Part shown: positions 9,448-16,829 of the stretch, one piece after another | How positions within the stretch are numbered: the stretch's first letter is position 1 | Layout of the letters: every line of letters starts with the position of its first letter | Assembly: GCF_035938995.1 (NCBI RefSeq) | Contig: NZ_DASZGI010000112.1 | Location: forward strand, 1 to 23,992 | Direction: 5' to 3' | DNA: 23,992 nt | Source of the DNA: DASZGI01 sp035938995 | GTDB taxonomy: Bacteria; Actinomycetota; Actinomycetes; Streptomycetales; Catenulisporaceae | Position numbers and translations under genes: made by a program | Notes under the pieces: model-generated | Told to the model about the DNA's origin: nothing | The model's database searches: none | The model's input: the letters and a program-made list of their open reading frames with translations, nothing else

Positions 9448-10638
9448 GTGAGGAACGTGACCACACGGACCCCGGCGCGCTCCCGCCGGGCCGCCAGAGG
9501 CGAGCCCGAGACGCGGCCCGCCCCCGCCCCGATCGACGCGCCTGTCCCGACCGACGACGGTGACGGGCTCGAACTCGTCCAGCTGCTCAGCACCGAGGGC
9601 GAGCGCATCGCACATCCGGACTATCCGCTGGAGATCTCGGCCGAGGAGGCCAGGTCGCTGTACCGCGACCTCGTGCTGGTCCGCCGGGTCGACACCGAGG
9701 GCACCGCCCTCCAGCGCCAGGGCGAGCTGGGCCTGTGGGCCTCGCTGCTCGGCCAGGAGGCGGCCCAGGTCGGCTCGGGCCGCGCGCTGCGGCCGGGCGA
9801 CTTCGCCTTCCCGACCTACCGCGAGCACGGCGTGGCCTGGTGCCGCGGCGTCCCGCCGGTGAACCTGCTGGGCATGTTCCGCGGGGTCAACAACGGCGGC
9901 TGGGACCCGGCCGAGAAGAACTTCAACCTCTACACGATCGTCATCGGCTCGCAGACCCTGCACGCGGTCGGCTACGCGATGGGGATACAGCGCGACGGCT
10001 CCGACGACGCCACGATCGCCTACTTCGGCGACGGCGCGTCCTCGCAGGGCGACGTGAACGAGGCCTTCGTCTTCGCCGCCTCGTACAACGCCCCGGTGGT
10101 CTTCTTCTGCCAGAACAACCAGTGGGCGATCTCCGAGCCGACCGAGCGCCAGAGCCGGGTCCCGCTGTACCGGCGCGCCTCAGGCTTCGGCTTCCCCGGC
10201 ATCCGGGTCGACGGCAACGACGTGTTCGGCTGCCTCGCGGTGACCCGCGCCGCCCTCGAGCGCGCCCGGACCGGCAACGGCCCGACCCTCATCGAGGCGT
10301 ACACGTACCGCATGGGCGCGCACACCACCTCGGACGACCCGACGCGTTACCGCGGCAACGACGAGGTCGAGCTGTGGCGTTCGCGCGACCCGATCCAGCG
10401 GCTGCGCAAGTACCTGAACCGGGAGGGCGCCGCGGACGAGGCGTTCTTCGCCGGGATCGAGGCGGAGGCCGACGAGCTGGCCACCGAGGTGCGCGCGGCC
10501 TGTCTGGCGCTGCCCGACCCGGATCCGCTGTCCATGTTCGACTACGCGTACACCGCGCCGCACCACCAGGTGACGGCCGAGCGGAAAGAGCTCAGCGAGT
10601 ATCTCGCCGGATTCGGGGACCAGGAGGCGGCGCGGTGA
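9448..10638 (+). CDS. bkdA: Branched-chain 2-oxoacid dehydrogenase E1-alpha subunit, 396 aa
   Basis: This is the TPP-dependent decarboxylase alpha subunit of an alpha2-beta2 E1. The TPP/Mg motif runs from G194-D195-G196 (GDGASSQGDVNEAF) to N223-N224. Other family blocks are GLWASLLGQEAAQVGSG, DFAFPTYREHG and YRMGAHTTSDDPTRYR (phosphorylation-loop region in eukaryotic homologues). Actinobacteria normally use a single-chain AceE for pyruvate, so an alpha/beta E1 more likely serves branched-chain oxoacids, although annotation as pyruvate dehydrogenase is common. The first ~45 residues are a low-complexity Arg/Pro/Ala stretch. The start is uncertain: the GTG at 9448 and the in-frame GTG at 9457 are both close to AGGAG (9441-9445). 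The stop overlaps the E1-beta start (GTGA), indicating translational coupling. Confidence 0.92.
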   Translation: MRNVTTRTPARSRRAARGEPETRPAPAPIDAPVPTDDGDGLELVQLLSTEGERIAHPDYPLEISAEEARSLYRDLVLVRRVDTEGTALQRQGELGLWASLLGQEAAQVGSGRALRPGDFAFPTYREHGVAWCRGVPPVNLLGMFRGVNNGGWDPAEKNFNLYTIVIGSQTLHAVGYAMGIQRDGSDDATIAYFGDGASSQGDVNEAFVFAASYNAPVVFFCQNNQWAISEPTERQSRVPLYRRASGFGFPGIRVDGNDVFGCLAVTRAALERARTGNGPTLIEAYTYRMGAHTTSDDPTRYRGNDEVELWRSRDPIQRLRKYLNREGAADEAFFAGIEAEADELATEVRAACLALPDPDPLSMFDYAYTAPHHQVTAERKELSEYLAGFGDQEAAR

Positions 10639-11648
10639 CCAGTACCGGGACCAACACCAGTACCGGAACCAACACGGTGACCCTCGCCAAGGCCCTGAAC
10701 ACGGGCCTGCGCCGGGCCATGGAGCGCGATCCTAAGGTCCTGCTGATGGGCGAGGACATCGGAAAGCTCGGCGGCGTCTTCCGGGTGACGGACGGCCTGC
10801 AGAAGGACTTCGGCGAGGCCCGGGTGATCGACACCCCGCTGGCCGAGTCCGGCATCATCGGCGCCGCGGTGGGACTGGCCCTGCGCGGCTACCGGCCGGT
10901 CTGCGAGATCCAGTTCGACGGCTTCGTCTTCCCCGCCTACGACCAGATCACCACCCAGGTGGCCAAGCTGCACGCGCGCTCGCTCGGCAAGGTGCGGATG
11001 CCGATGGTGATCCGCATCCCGTTCGGCGGCGGCATCGGCGCGGTCGAGCACCACTCCGAGTCCCCCGAGGTCCTGTTCGCGCACACCGCGGGCCTGCGGG
11101 TGGTCGCCTGCTCGAACCCGGTGGACGGCTACTGGATGATCCAGCAGGCGATCGAGTCCGACGACCCGGTGATCTTCTTCGAGCCCAAGCGCCGCTACTG
11201 GGACAAGGCCGAGCTCGACGAGTCGGTCGCGCAGGCGCCGCGCCCGCTGGACCGCGCCGCCGTGGTGCGCCCGGGCACCGACCTCACCCTCGCGACGCTC
11301 GGCCCGATGGTGCGCACCTGCTTGGACGCGGCACGCGCCGCGGAGGAGGAGGGCCGCTCGCTCGAGGTGATCGACCTGCGCACGATCTCCCCGCTGGACG
11401 TGGACACGGTCGCGGAGTCGGTGCAGCGCACCGGCCGACTGGTGGTCGTGCACGAGGCCCCGGTCTTCTACGGCCTCGGTGCGGAGCTCGCCGCGCAGAT
11501 CACCGACCGGTGCTTCTACCGGCTCGAGGCCCCGGTCGGCCGGGTGGGCGGCTTCCACACGCCGTATCCGCCGTCCCGGATAGAAGAGATCTACCTGCCC
11601 GACCTGGACCGTGTGCTCGACGCCGTCGACCGCGCGTTCGAGCACTGA
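10635..11648 (+). CDS. bkdB: Branched-chain 2-oxoacid dehydrogenase E1-beta subunit, 337 aa
   Basis: This transketolase-like beta subunit pairs with E1-alpha. Family blocks: VLLMGEDIGKLGGVFRVT, DTPLAESGIIGAAVGLAL, GYRPVCEIQFDGFVFPAYDQI, IRIPFGGGIGAVEHHSES, and the C-terminal VVVHEAPVFYGLGAEL and TPYPPSRIEE. The GTG start at 10635 overlaps the upstream stop by 4 nt, with AGGAGG at 10622-10627 as ribosome binding site. The first residues come from an 18-bp tandem repeat (10638-10655 and 10656-10673) encoding TSTGTN twice; most homologues start near the following VTLAKALN, and a GTG at 10677 could serve as a shorter start. The stop is 12 bp before the E2 gene. Function is as in the E1-alpha entry. 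Confidence 0.93.
   Translation: MTSTGTNTSTGTNTVTLAKALNTGLRRAMERDPKVLLMGEDIGKLGGVFRVTDGLQKDFGEARVIDTPLAESGIIGAAVGLALRGYRPVCEIQFDGFVFPAYDQITTQVAKLHARSLGKVRMPMVIRIPFGGGIGAVEHHSESPEVLFAHTAGLRVVACSNPVDGYWMIQQAIESDDPVIFFEPKRRYWDKAELDESVAQAPRPLDRAAVVRPGTDLTLATLGPMVRTCLDAARAAEEEGRSLEVIDLRTISPLDVDTVAESVQRTGRLVVVHEAPVFYGLGAELAAQITDRCFYRLEAPVGRVGGFHTPYPPSRIEEIYLPDLDRVLDAVDRAFEH
10638..10673 (+). repeat. 18-bp tandem duplication at the start of bkdB
   Basis: Two adjacent 18-bp units differ at one base (GGG versus GGA) and encode the hexapeptide TSTGTN twice, just after the start codon. It looks like a replication-slippage expansion in a non-conserved leader. Confidence 0.7.
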
Positions 11649-11660
11649 GACGAGGGGCGC

Positions 11661-13064
11661 ATGGCCGTCAAGCAATTCCGGCTGCCCGACGTGGGCGAGG
11701 GGCTGACCGAGGCGGAGATCCTCGGCTGGAGCGTCGCGGTGGGCGACGAGGTGAAGGTCAACCAGGTCCTGGTGGAGATCGAGACCGCGAAGGCGGCGGT
11801 GGAGCTGCCGTCGCCGTACGCGGGCGTGGTGCGTGAACTGCTGGTCGAGGCCGGCAGCACGGTGGACGTCGGCACGCCGATCATCTCGATCGAGACCGCC
11901 GACGCCGAGCCCGGCGCCCCCGCGGGCGACAGCGGATCGTCCACCGGAGCAGAGAAGCGCGAGCCGGTCCTGGTCGGTTATGGCGTCGCGCACGGCTCCA
12001 CGAAGCGCCGCGCGCGCAAGCCCGCGCCCGGTTCTGGGGCAGCTGCGCCATCCGGTGGTGCTGTCGCAACGGCGTCAGCTCCGAGTCCGGCTGCTCCTGT
12101 CGCCCCGGTCGCTCCTGCCGCCGTCCCGGTACCGGCTCCGGTTGCTCAGGCTTCCGCGATCGCGGCGGCTCCCGAGCCGATCACCACCAAGCCCACGTTC
12201 GTCCTGGCCAAGCCGCTGGTTCGCAAGCTGGCCAAGGATCTCGGGGTGGATCTGACCACGATCACGCCCGAGCGCGAGGACGGCGTGATCACCCGTGAGC
12301 AGGTCGAGCGGGCCGCCGTGCGCAGTACCGCTCCGGCTGCCGCTGCTCCGTCCCGGCTCGCCCCGCTGCCCGAGACGCGCCGCGTCCCGATCAAGGGCGT
12401 GCGAAAGGCGACCGCGGCCGCGATGGTCTCCTCGGCGTTCACCGCGCCGCATGTGACCGAGTTCCTGACGCTCGACGTGACCCGCACGGTAAAGCTCGTC
12501 GCGCGGCTCAAGGAACTGCCCGAGTACGCGGACGTCAAGGTCTCCCCGCTGCTGCTGGTCGCCAAGGCGCTGCTGCTCGGCGTGGCCAAGCACCCCGACG
12601 TCAACGCCTCGTGGGATGAGCTGGCGCAGGAGATCGTGATCCACGGCTCAGTGAACCTCGGTATCGCCGCCGCCACCCCGCGCGGCCTCGTGGTGCCGAA
12701 CATCAAGTCCGCCGAGCGGCTCACACTGCACGATCTGGCGGTCGCCCTCGGCGAACTGACCGCCACCGCGCGCGCGGGCAAGACGGCGCTCGAGGACCTG
12801 ACCGGCGGCACGATCACGATCACCAACGTCGGGGTGTTCGGGGTGGACACCGGCACGCCGATCATCAACCCGGGCGAGGCCGCGATCCTCGCGTTCGGTG
12901 CGATCAAGCAGCAGCCCTGGGTGCACAAGGGCAAGATCAAGCCGCGCTGGGTCACCACCCTCGGGCTTTCCTTCGACCACCGGATGATCGACGGCGAGCT
13001 CGGCTCGAAGTTCCTGCGCGACGTTGGCCGGGTGCTGGAAGATCCGGTAGCTTCGCTGGTGTGA
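11661..13064 (+). CDS. bkdC: Dihydrolipoamide acyltransferase E2 of the 2-oxoacid dehydrogenase complex, 467 aa
   Basis: E2 carries the acyl group from E1 on a lipoyl arm and transfers it to CoA, forming the core of the complex. Domain order: one lipoyl domain (about 3-78) with the lipoylated K44 in EIETAKA; an Ala/Pro-rich swinging linker (about 110-175); a peripheral subunit-binding domain (about 180-222, KPLVRKLAKDLGVDL); and a catalytic chloramphenicol-acetyltransferase-like domain to the end with the H440-x3-D444-G motif (HRMIDG). The length is normal for a single-lipoyl E2. The ATG at 11661 follows GACGAGGGG. The stop overlaps the next gene's GTG by 4 nt. No E3 gene is in the window, so lipoamide dehydrogenase must come from elsewhere. 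Confidence 0.93.
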   Translation: MAVKQFRLPDVGEGLTEAEILGWSVAVGDEVKVNQVLVEIETAKAAVELPSPYAGVVRELLVEAGSTVDVGTPIISIETADAEPGAPAGDSGSSTGAEKREPVLVGYGVAHGSTKRRARKPAPGSGAAAPSGGAVATASAPSPAAPVAPVAPAAVPVPAPVAQASAIAAAPEPITTKPTFVLAKPLVRKLAKDLGVDLTTITPEREDGVITREQVERAAVRSTAPAAAAPSRLAPLPETRRVPIKGVRKATAAAMVSSAFTAPHVTEFLTLDVTRTVKLVARLKELPEYADVKVSPLLLVAKALLLGVAKHPDVNASWDELAQEIVIHGSVNLGIAAATPRGLVVPNIKSAERLTLHDLAVALGELTATARAGKTALEDLTGGTITITNVGVFGVDTGTPIINPGEAAILAFGAIKQQPWVHKGKIKPRWVTTLGLSFDHRMIDGELGSKFLRDVGRVLEDPVASLV

Positions 13065-13858
13065 AGGTAGCCCTGGTCCAGCTTGATTCCGACCCGGACC
13101 GCGAGCCGCAGGCGTCACGCGAGGCGGCGGCGGTCCGGGTCGGCGAGGCAGCCGCGGATGGCGCCCGGCTCGTTGTCCTGCCGGAGTTGTGGCTGCACGG
13201 CGCATTCGACGCAGAGCCCTGGCCCAAGACCGCCGAGCCGCTGGACGGCGAGACGGCAGCGGCCATGCGGCAAACGGCCTCAGTGCACGGAATCGTCTTG
13301 CACGCCGGTTCCATCGTCGAGCGCGTGCCCGAGGGAGAGTTCTACAACACCTCGCTGGTGCTCGGGCCCGAAGGCCAGGATCTGGCCGTCTACCGCAAGA
13401 TCCACCGCTTCGGCTTTGACCAGGGCGAGGCCGCCTTCATGTCCGCCGGGCGGGATCTGGTCACTTTCGACGTGCTCGATGACGCCGCCGGCCGGCTCAC
13501 CAGGGTCGGCCTGGCCACCTGTTACGACCTGCGTTTCCCGGAAATGTTCCGCAAGCTGGTCGACGCCGGGGTGCAGACCGTGATCATCCCGGCCGCCTGG
13601 CCCGCCCGACGCCGGGAGCACTGGCGCATCCTGCTGCAGGCGAGGGCGATCGAGAACCAGGTCTACGTACTCGCCTGCGTGGCCGTCGGCACCCAGGCCG
13701 GTCTGGACATGTCCGGCCATTCCATGGTGATCGACCCGTGGGGTGCGATCCTCGTGGAGGGCGGCGAGGGCGAGCAGATCATTCACGCCGACATCGACCT
13801 GGGCTTGGTCGACGAGACCCGCGACCGTTTCCCCGTCCTTCGCGATCGCCGTCTTTGA
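13061..13858 (+). CDS. Carbon-nitrogen hydrolase (nitrilase superfamily, omega-amidase-like), 265 aa
   Basis: The nitrilase-superfamily catalytic triad is complete: E42 (VVLPELW), K113 (VYRKIHRF) and C154 (GLATCYDLRFPE). The block WPARRREHWRILLQARAIENQVYV resembles the Nit2/YafV omega-amidase group, which hydrolyses 2-oxoglutaramate and 2-oxosuccinamate to the oxoacid and ammonia. The assignment within the superfamily is by recollection and is tentative; N-carbamoyl or other amidase activity is possible. The GTG start overlaps the E2 stop (GTGA), so it is translationally coupled and is the last gene of the bkd operon. That placement, with an aminotransferase at the front, suggests it processes products of glutamine transamination (inference). 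The stop codon sits inside the first unit of a 17-bp repeat array. Confidence 0.87.
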   Translation: MKVALVQLDSDPDREPQASREAAAVRVGEAAADGARLVVLPELWLHGAFDAEPWPKTAEPLDGETAAAMRQTASVHGIVLHAGSIVERVPEGEFYNTSLVLGPEGQDLAVYRKIHRFGFDQGEAAFMSAGRDLVTFDVLDDAAGRLTRVGLATCYDLRFPEMFRKLVDAGVQTVIIPAAWPARRREHWRILLQARAIENQVYVLACVAVGTQAGLDMSGHSMVIDPWGAILVEGGEGEQIIHADIDLGLVDETRDRFPVLRDRRL

Positions 13859-13937
13859 TCCGACGCTGTATCTGATCAGACGCCGCCTCTGATCCACACA
13901 ACCTCTGATCCAACGCAGCATTTGATCGACCCCTGTC
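13854..13937. repeat. Five-copy degenerate 17-bp tandem repeat (YTGATC phased)
   Basis: YTGATC occurs at 13855, 13872, 13889, 13905 and 13922, steps of 17, 17, 16 and 17 bp. The unit consensus is roughly T-Y-T-G-A-T-C-C-R-A-C-G-C-N-G-Y-N. Unit 1 contains the stop codon of the nitrilase-like gene and the array ends 10 bp before the stop of the convergent kinase gene. It does not form an obvious terminator hairpin. It is far too short-period for a CRISPR. Confidence 0.65.
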
Positions 13938-13946
13938 TCTCCACGA

Positions 13947-14909
13947 TCAGACCTCTGCCAGCCGCGCGAACACCCCGGCCTTCTCCATGGACCCATACGC
14001 GATCGGCGATTGCGGATGATCGGCCGCCCACAGCGCCGACTCGACCTCGCGCGCCAGGGCCCACGCCGCCAGCCGTCGCACGTCCTCTCCGACCACATCA
14101 GCGACCAGGGTGAAACGCTCGGCCAACACGCACAACGGATCCGGATGCGCGAACGGCTCGTCGATCTGCGCCAGCAACGGCCACGGATCGTATCCCGGGT
14201 CTCCGATCATCGGCTTGGCGTCGATCGCGAGCCAGGGCCGACGCCGCGCGCTCAGCACATTGCCCGGGTTGAAGTCGCCGTGCACGATCACCATACGCGG
14301 CGCCGTCGCAGGCAACTCGCGCAGCAGCCGCGCGCCGAGCGCCACAAGTCCGGGATCGAAGTCGGGCTTCAGCCGATCCATCCGCTCCTCGACCAGGTCG
14401 GCCCACTCCGCCGTGACATCGGCGACGCGCTCGAGGCCGGACTGCTCCGGCACCGGCACCGACCACAGCTCATCCAGCAGCCGCGCGCCGATCTCCAAGC
14501 GCTCGCGCGGGTCGAGGTGGTCCGCGTCGCCCAGCGCCCCGCCCGGCTCGCACCGCTCTACCAGCACCGCCAACCGCTCGCGGTCCTCGCGCAGCAGGCG
14601 AACGACGCCGCGTCCGTCCCATAACCGGAGACCTTCGGCCTCACCCATCGCCTCCCGATGCGGCCAGGTGATTTTGAGCACGGCGGGTTCGCCGTCGGGC
14701 GGCCACGCGGGCGCGACCCACGAACAGCTTCCGCCGTGGAACGGGGCGCCGAGGCGAAGCGACCAACGCTCGCGCAGCTCCTCGATCACCTGCGAAAGCC
14801 CGGCCAGCCACGCGGGGCCGCCGTCGTGCTCGCTGACGGTCGCCACGACGGGAAGCGAGGAGGGGATCAGCTCGGCATCCACGTGTTCTCCCGTCGGAAA
14901 GGTGTTCAC
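13947..14909 (-). CDS. Aminoglycoside/hydroxyurea phosphotransferase-type kinase (APH(6)/Hur family), 320 aa
   Basis: This is a kinase-fold phosphotransferase. Residue K79 (AVLKITWPH) would bind ATP; the catalytic loop is HGDFNPGN (210-217, D212), followed by the metal-binding D230 in IDAKPMIGDPGYDPW. These blocks match the family that includes streptomycin 6-phosphotransferase and hydroxyurea phosphotransferase, so drug modification is possible. Most chromosomal copies have no known substrate, and no antibiotic cluster is visible here. The GTG at 14909 is the longest start; a second in-frame GTG (codon 10) is possible because no Shine-Dalgarno precedes the first. Codon 96 is TTA (14624-14622), rare in such genomes. 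It is divergent from the NHL-repeat gene with 23 bp between the starts and convergent with the bkd operon. Confidence 0.87.
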   Translation of the reverse strand: MNTFPTGEHVDAELIPSSLPVVATVSEHDGGPAWLAGLSQVIEELRERWSLRLGAPFHGGSCSWVAPAWPPDGEPAVLKITWPHREAMGEAEGLRLWDGRGVVRLLREDRERLAVLVERCEPGGALGDADHLDPRERLEIGARLLDELWSVPVPEQSGLERVADVTAEWADLVEERMDRLKPDFDPGLVALGARLLRELPATAPRMVIVHGDFNPGNVLSARRRPWLAIDAKPMIGDPGYDPWPLLAQIDEPFAHPDPLCVLAERFTLVADVVGEDVRRLAAWALAREVESALWAADHPQSPIAYGSMEKAGVFARLAEV

Positions 14910-14912
14910 ACC
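14901..14912. promoter_or_regulatory. Palindrome GGTGT-TC-ACACC over the divergent start region
   Basis: Perfect 5-bp arms with a 2-nt spacer overlap the kinase start codon (14907-14909) and sit where the -35 region of the NHL-repeat gene would be. It could be an operator acting on both genes. Confidence 0.35.
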
Positions 14913-14920
14913 AGTTCGCC

Positions 14921-14926
14921 TAGGAT
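14921..14926 (+). promoter_or_regulatory. Candidate -10 element of a leaderless promoter
   Basis: TAGGAT ends 6 nt before the ATG at 14933, which puts the expected transcription start at or next to the A of the start codon. There is no Shine-Dalgarno in the short gap, consistent with a leaderless mRNA. Confidence 0.5.
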
Positions 14927-14932
14927 CGGACT

Positions 14933-16747
14933 ATGGCACCTTCGAGGCAACCGCGCGTGCGTGCGCCGCAGCTGACCGGCCGGGGCTGGCTCAACACCCC
15001 GGGGAACGCGGCGCCGGACCTGTCCGGGAAGATCGTTCTGCTCGACTTCTGGACCTTCTGCTGCGCGAACTGCCTGCACGTGCTCGACGAACTGCGCGAG
15101 CTGGAGCACGAGTTCGCGGACGTGCTCGTCGTGGTCGGGGTGCACTCGCCCAAGTTCGTGCACGAGGCCGACCGCGACGCGCTGATCGACGCCTGCGAAC
15201 GCTACGAGGTGCGCCACCCTGTCCTCGACGACCCCGAGCTGTCCACGTGGAAGGCCTACGCGGTGCGCGCCTGGCCGACTCTCAGCGTCATCGATCCGAC
15301 CGGCTACATCGTCGCCCAGATGTCCGGCGAGGGCCACGGCCACGGACTGCGCGCGCTGATCGCGGAACTCAGCGCCGAGCACGAAGCCAAGGGGACGCTG
15401 CGGCGCGGCGACAGTCCCTACACCCCGCCTGAGCCCGAACCCACCGAGCTACGCTTCCCGGGCAAGGTCGTCGCATTGCCAGAAGGCACGTTCCTGGTCT
15501 CGGACACGACGCACCACCGCGTGGTCGAACTCGCCGCCGACGGTGAAACGGTGCTGCGCCGCTTCGGCTCGGGGAAGCGCGGGTTCGCCGACGGAAAGGC
15601 CGACGAGGCCACGTTCAGCGAACCCCAGGGGCTGTGCCTTCCCAGCCCGCACGTCGCCTTCGTTGCCGACTCGGTCAACCACGCCCTGCGCGCGATCAAC
15701 CTTGACACTGGGGAGGTGACCACCCTCGCCGGCACCGGGCGCCAGTGGTCACAGGGCTCTGTAACGAGCGGCCCGGCCCTCGAGGTCGACCTGTCGAGCC
15801 CCTGGGACCTGGCACTGGTCGACGGCCGCGTGCTGATCGCCATGGCCGGGATCCACCAGCTGTGGAGCTACGACCCGTACTTCGAAACGGTCCAGGCCAT
15901 AGCGGGCACGACGAACGAGGGCCTCGTCGACGGCCCGATGGCAGAGGCCTGGTTCTCGCAGCCCTCGGGTCTCACCGTTGACGCCGACGGTCGCGTGTGG
16001 ATCGCGGACTCCGAATCGTCGGCGCTGCGCTTCATCGAGGACGGACAAGTACGCACCGCGGTCGGCCAGGGCCTGTTCGACTTCGGGCTGCGCGACGGTG
16101 ACGCCGACCAGGCACTCTTCCAGCACCCGCTCGGCGTCACCGCCCTGCCCGACGGCTCCATCGCGGTCAGCGACACCTACAACGGGGCGATCCGCCGCTA
16201 CGACCCCGCCACGAACCAAGTCAGTACCCTAATCACCGGTCTGCGCGAACCCTCCGACGCGGTCGTGGTGGACGGGGACCTGCTCGTGGTCGAGTCGGCC
16301 GCGCACCGGCTGACCCGTGTCCGCCTGCCCGAGGAAGCCCTGCACGTCGAATCAAACGCGTACCGCACCCAGCGCCCCGCGAACGACGTGGCCCCCGGAG
16401 AGCTCGCCCTCACAGTGGTCTTCGAACCCCCGCCAGGCCAAAAGCTCGACGATCGCTACGGCCCCTCCACCCAGCTCGTGGTCGACGCATCCCCGCCCGA
16501 GCTGCTGATCAGCGGAGCCGGTCGCGACTCCGCGCTCGAACGAAGACTCATCCTCAGCGACGAGGTCGAATCAGGGGTCCTCCACGTCTCGGCCAAGGCA
16601 GCATCCTGCGACGAACTGCCAGAAGGCGCCGACCCGGCCGAGTTCTTCCCCGCCTGCCACGTGCACCAACAGGACTGGGGCATCCCAGTCCGTCTCGCGC
16701 CCGGCGCCGCAACCCGCCTGCCGCTGATCCTCCGTGGCGAAAGCTAG
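14933..16747 (+). CDS. Thioredoxin-like/NHL-repeat protein (NHLRC2-like), 604 aa
   Basis: The N-terminal region (about 15-165) is a thioredoxin/TlpA-like domain with a CCANC motif (43-47) in LLDFWTFCCANCLHV, the position of the redox-active CxxC. It is followed by an NHL-repeat beta-propeller (about 170-475) with repeated blocks such as LVSDTTHHRVVELAADG, VADSVNHALRAINLDTG, WIADSESSALRFI and VSDTYNGAIRRYDP. The last ~120 residues form a beta-rich tail found in this family. The order matches the widespread NHLRC2 family, whose molecular activity is poorly known. No signal peptide is seen, so it is probably cytoplasmic. The ATG has no ribosome binding site but has a TAGGAT -10 element 6 nt upstream. 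The gene ends at two hairpins facing apeB. Confidence 0.88.
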   Translation: MAPSRQPRVRAPQLTGRGWLNTPGNAAPDLSGKIVLLDFWTFCCANCLHVLDELRELEHEFADVLVVVGVHSPKFVHEADRDALIDACERYEVRHPVLDDPELSTWKAYAVRAWPTLSVIDPTGYIVAQMSGEGHGHGLRALIAELSAEHEAKGTLRRGDSPYTPPEPEPTELRFPGKVVALPEGTFLVSDTTHHRVVELAADGETVLRRFGSGKRGFADGKADEATFSEPQGLCLPSPHVAFVADSVNHALRAINLDTGEVTTLAGTGRQWSQGSVTSGPALEVDLSSPWDLALVDGRVLIAMAGIHQLWSYDPYFETVQAIAGTTNEGLVDGPMAEAWFSQPSGLTVDADGRVWIADSESSALRFIEDGQVRTAVGQGLFDFGLRDGDADQALFQHPLGVTALPDGSIAVSDTYNGAIRRYDPATNQVSTLITGLREPSDAVVVDGDLLVVESAAHRLTRVRLPEEALHVESNAYRTQRPANDVAPGELALTVVFEPPPGQKLDDRYGPSTQLVVDASPPELLISGAGRDSALERRLILSDEVESGVLHVSAKAASCDELPEGADPAEFFPACHVHQQDWGIPVRLAPGAATRLPLILRGES

Positions 16748-16761
16748 CCGCGTCCGCGGCT
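16746..16761. terminator. Small hairpin at the stop of the NHL-repeat gene
   Basis: AGCCGC-GTCC-GCGGCT forms a 6-bp stem with a 4-nt loop overlapping the stop codon. It may cooperate with the stronger hairpin 25 bp further on. Confidence 0.35.
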
Positions 16762-16785
16762 CATCATCCTGAGTCACCGATAGCG

Positions 16786-16808
16786 GCCCGGCTCCGTGCG
16801 AGCCGGGC
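16786..16808. terminator. Bidirectional terminator hairpin between convergent genes
   Basis: GCCCGGCTC-CGTGC-GAGCCGGGC is a perfect 9-bp GC-rich stem with a 5-nt loop in the 82-bp gap between the convergent NHL-repeat and apeB genes. It lacks a T-tract, as is common in actinobacteria. Confidence 0.65.
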
Positions 16809-16829
16809 GACACCGCACTTCGGGCGCGC

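Noticed and set aside
9735..10634. Long N-terminal extension of E1-beta in its own frame
   Set aside because: It overlaps E1-alpha throughout and is Arg/Gly/Pro-rich nonsense; E1-beta homologues start near 10635-10677.
13854..13937. Possible CRISPR array
   Set aside because: The repeat period is only 17 bp with degenerate units and no spacers of normal length, and no cas genes are present.
13947..14909. Antibiotic biosynthesis cluster around the APH-family kinase
   Set aside because: The neighbours are primary-metabolism or housekeeping genes; no biosynthetic, transporter or regulator genes accompany the kinase.
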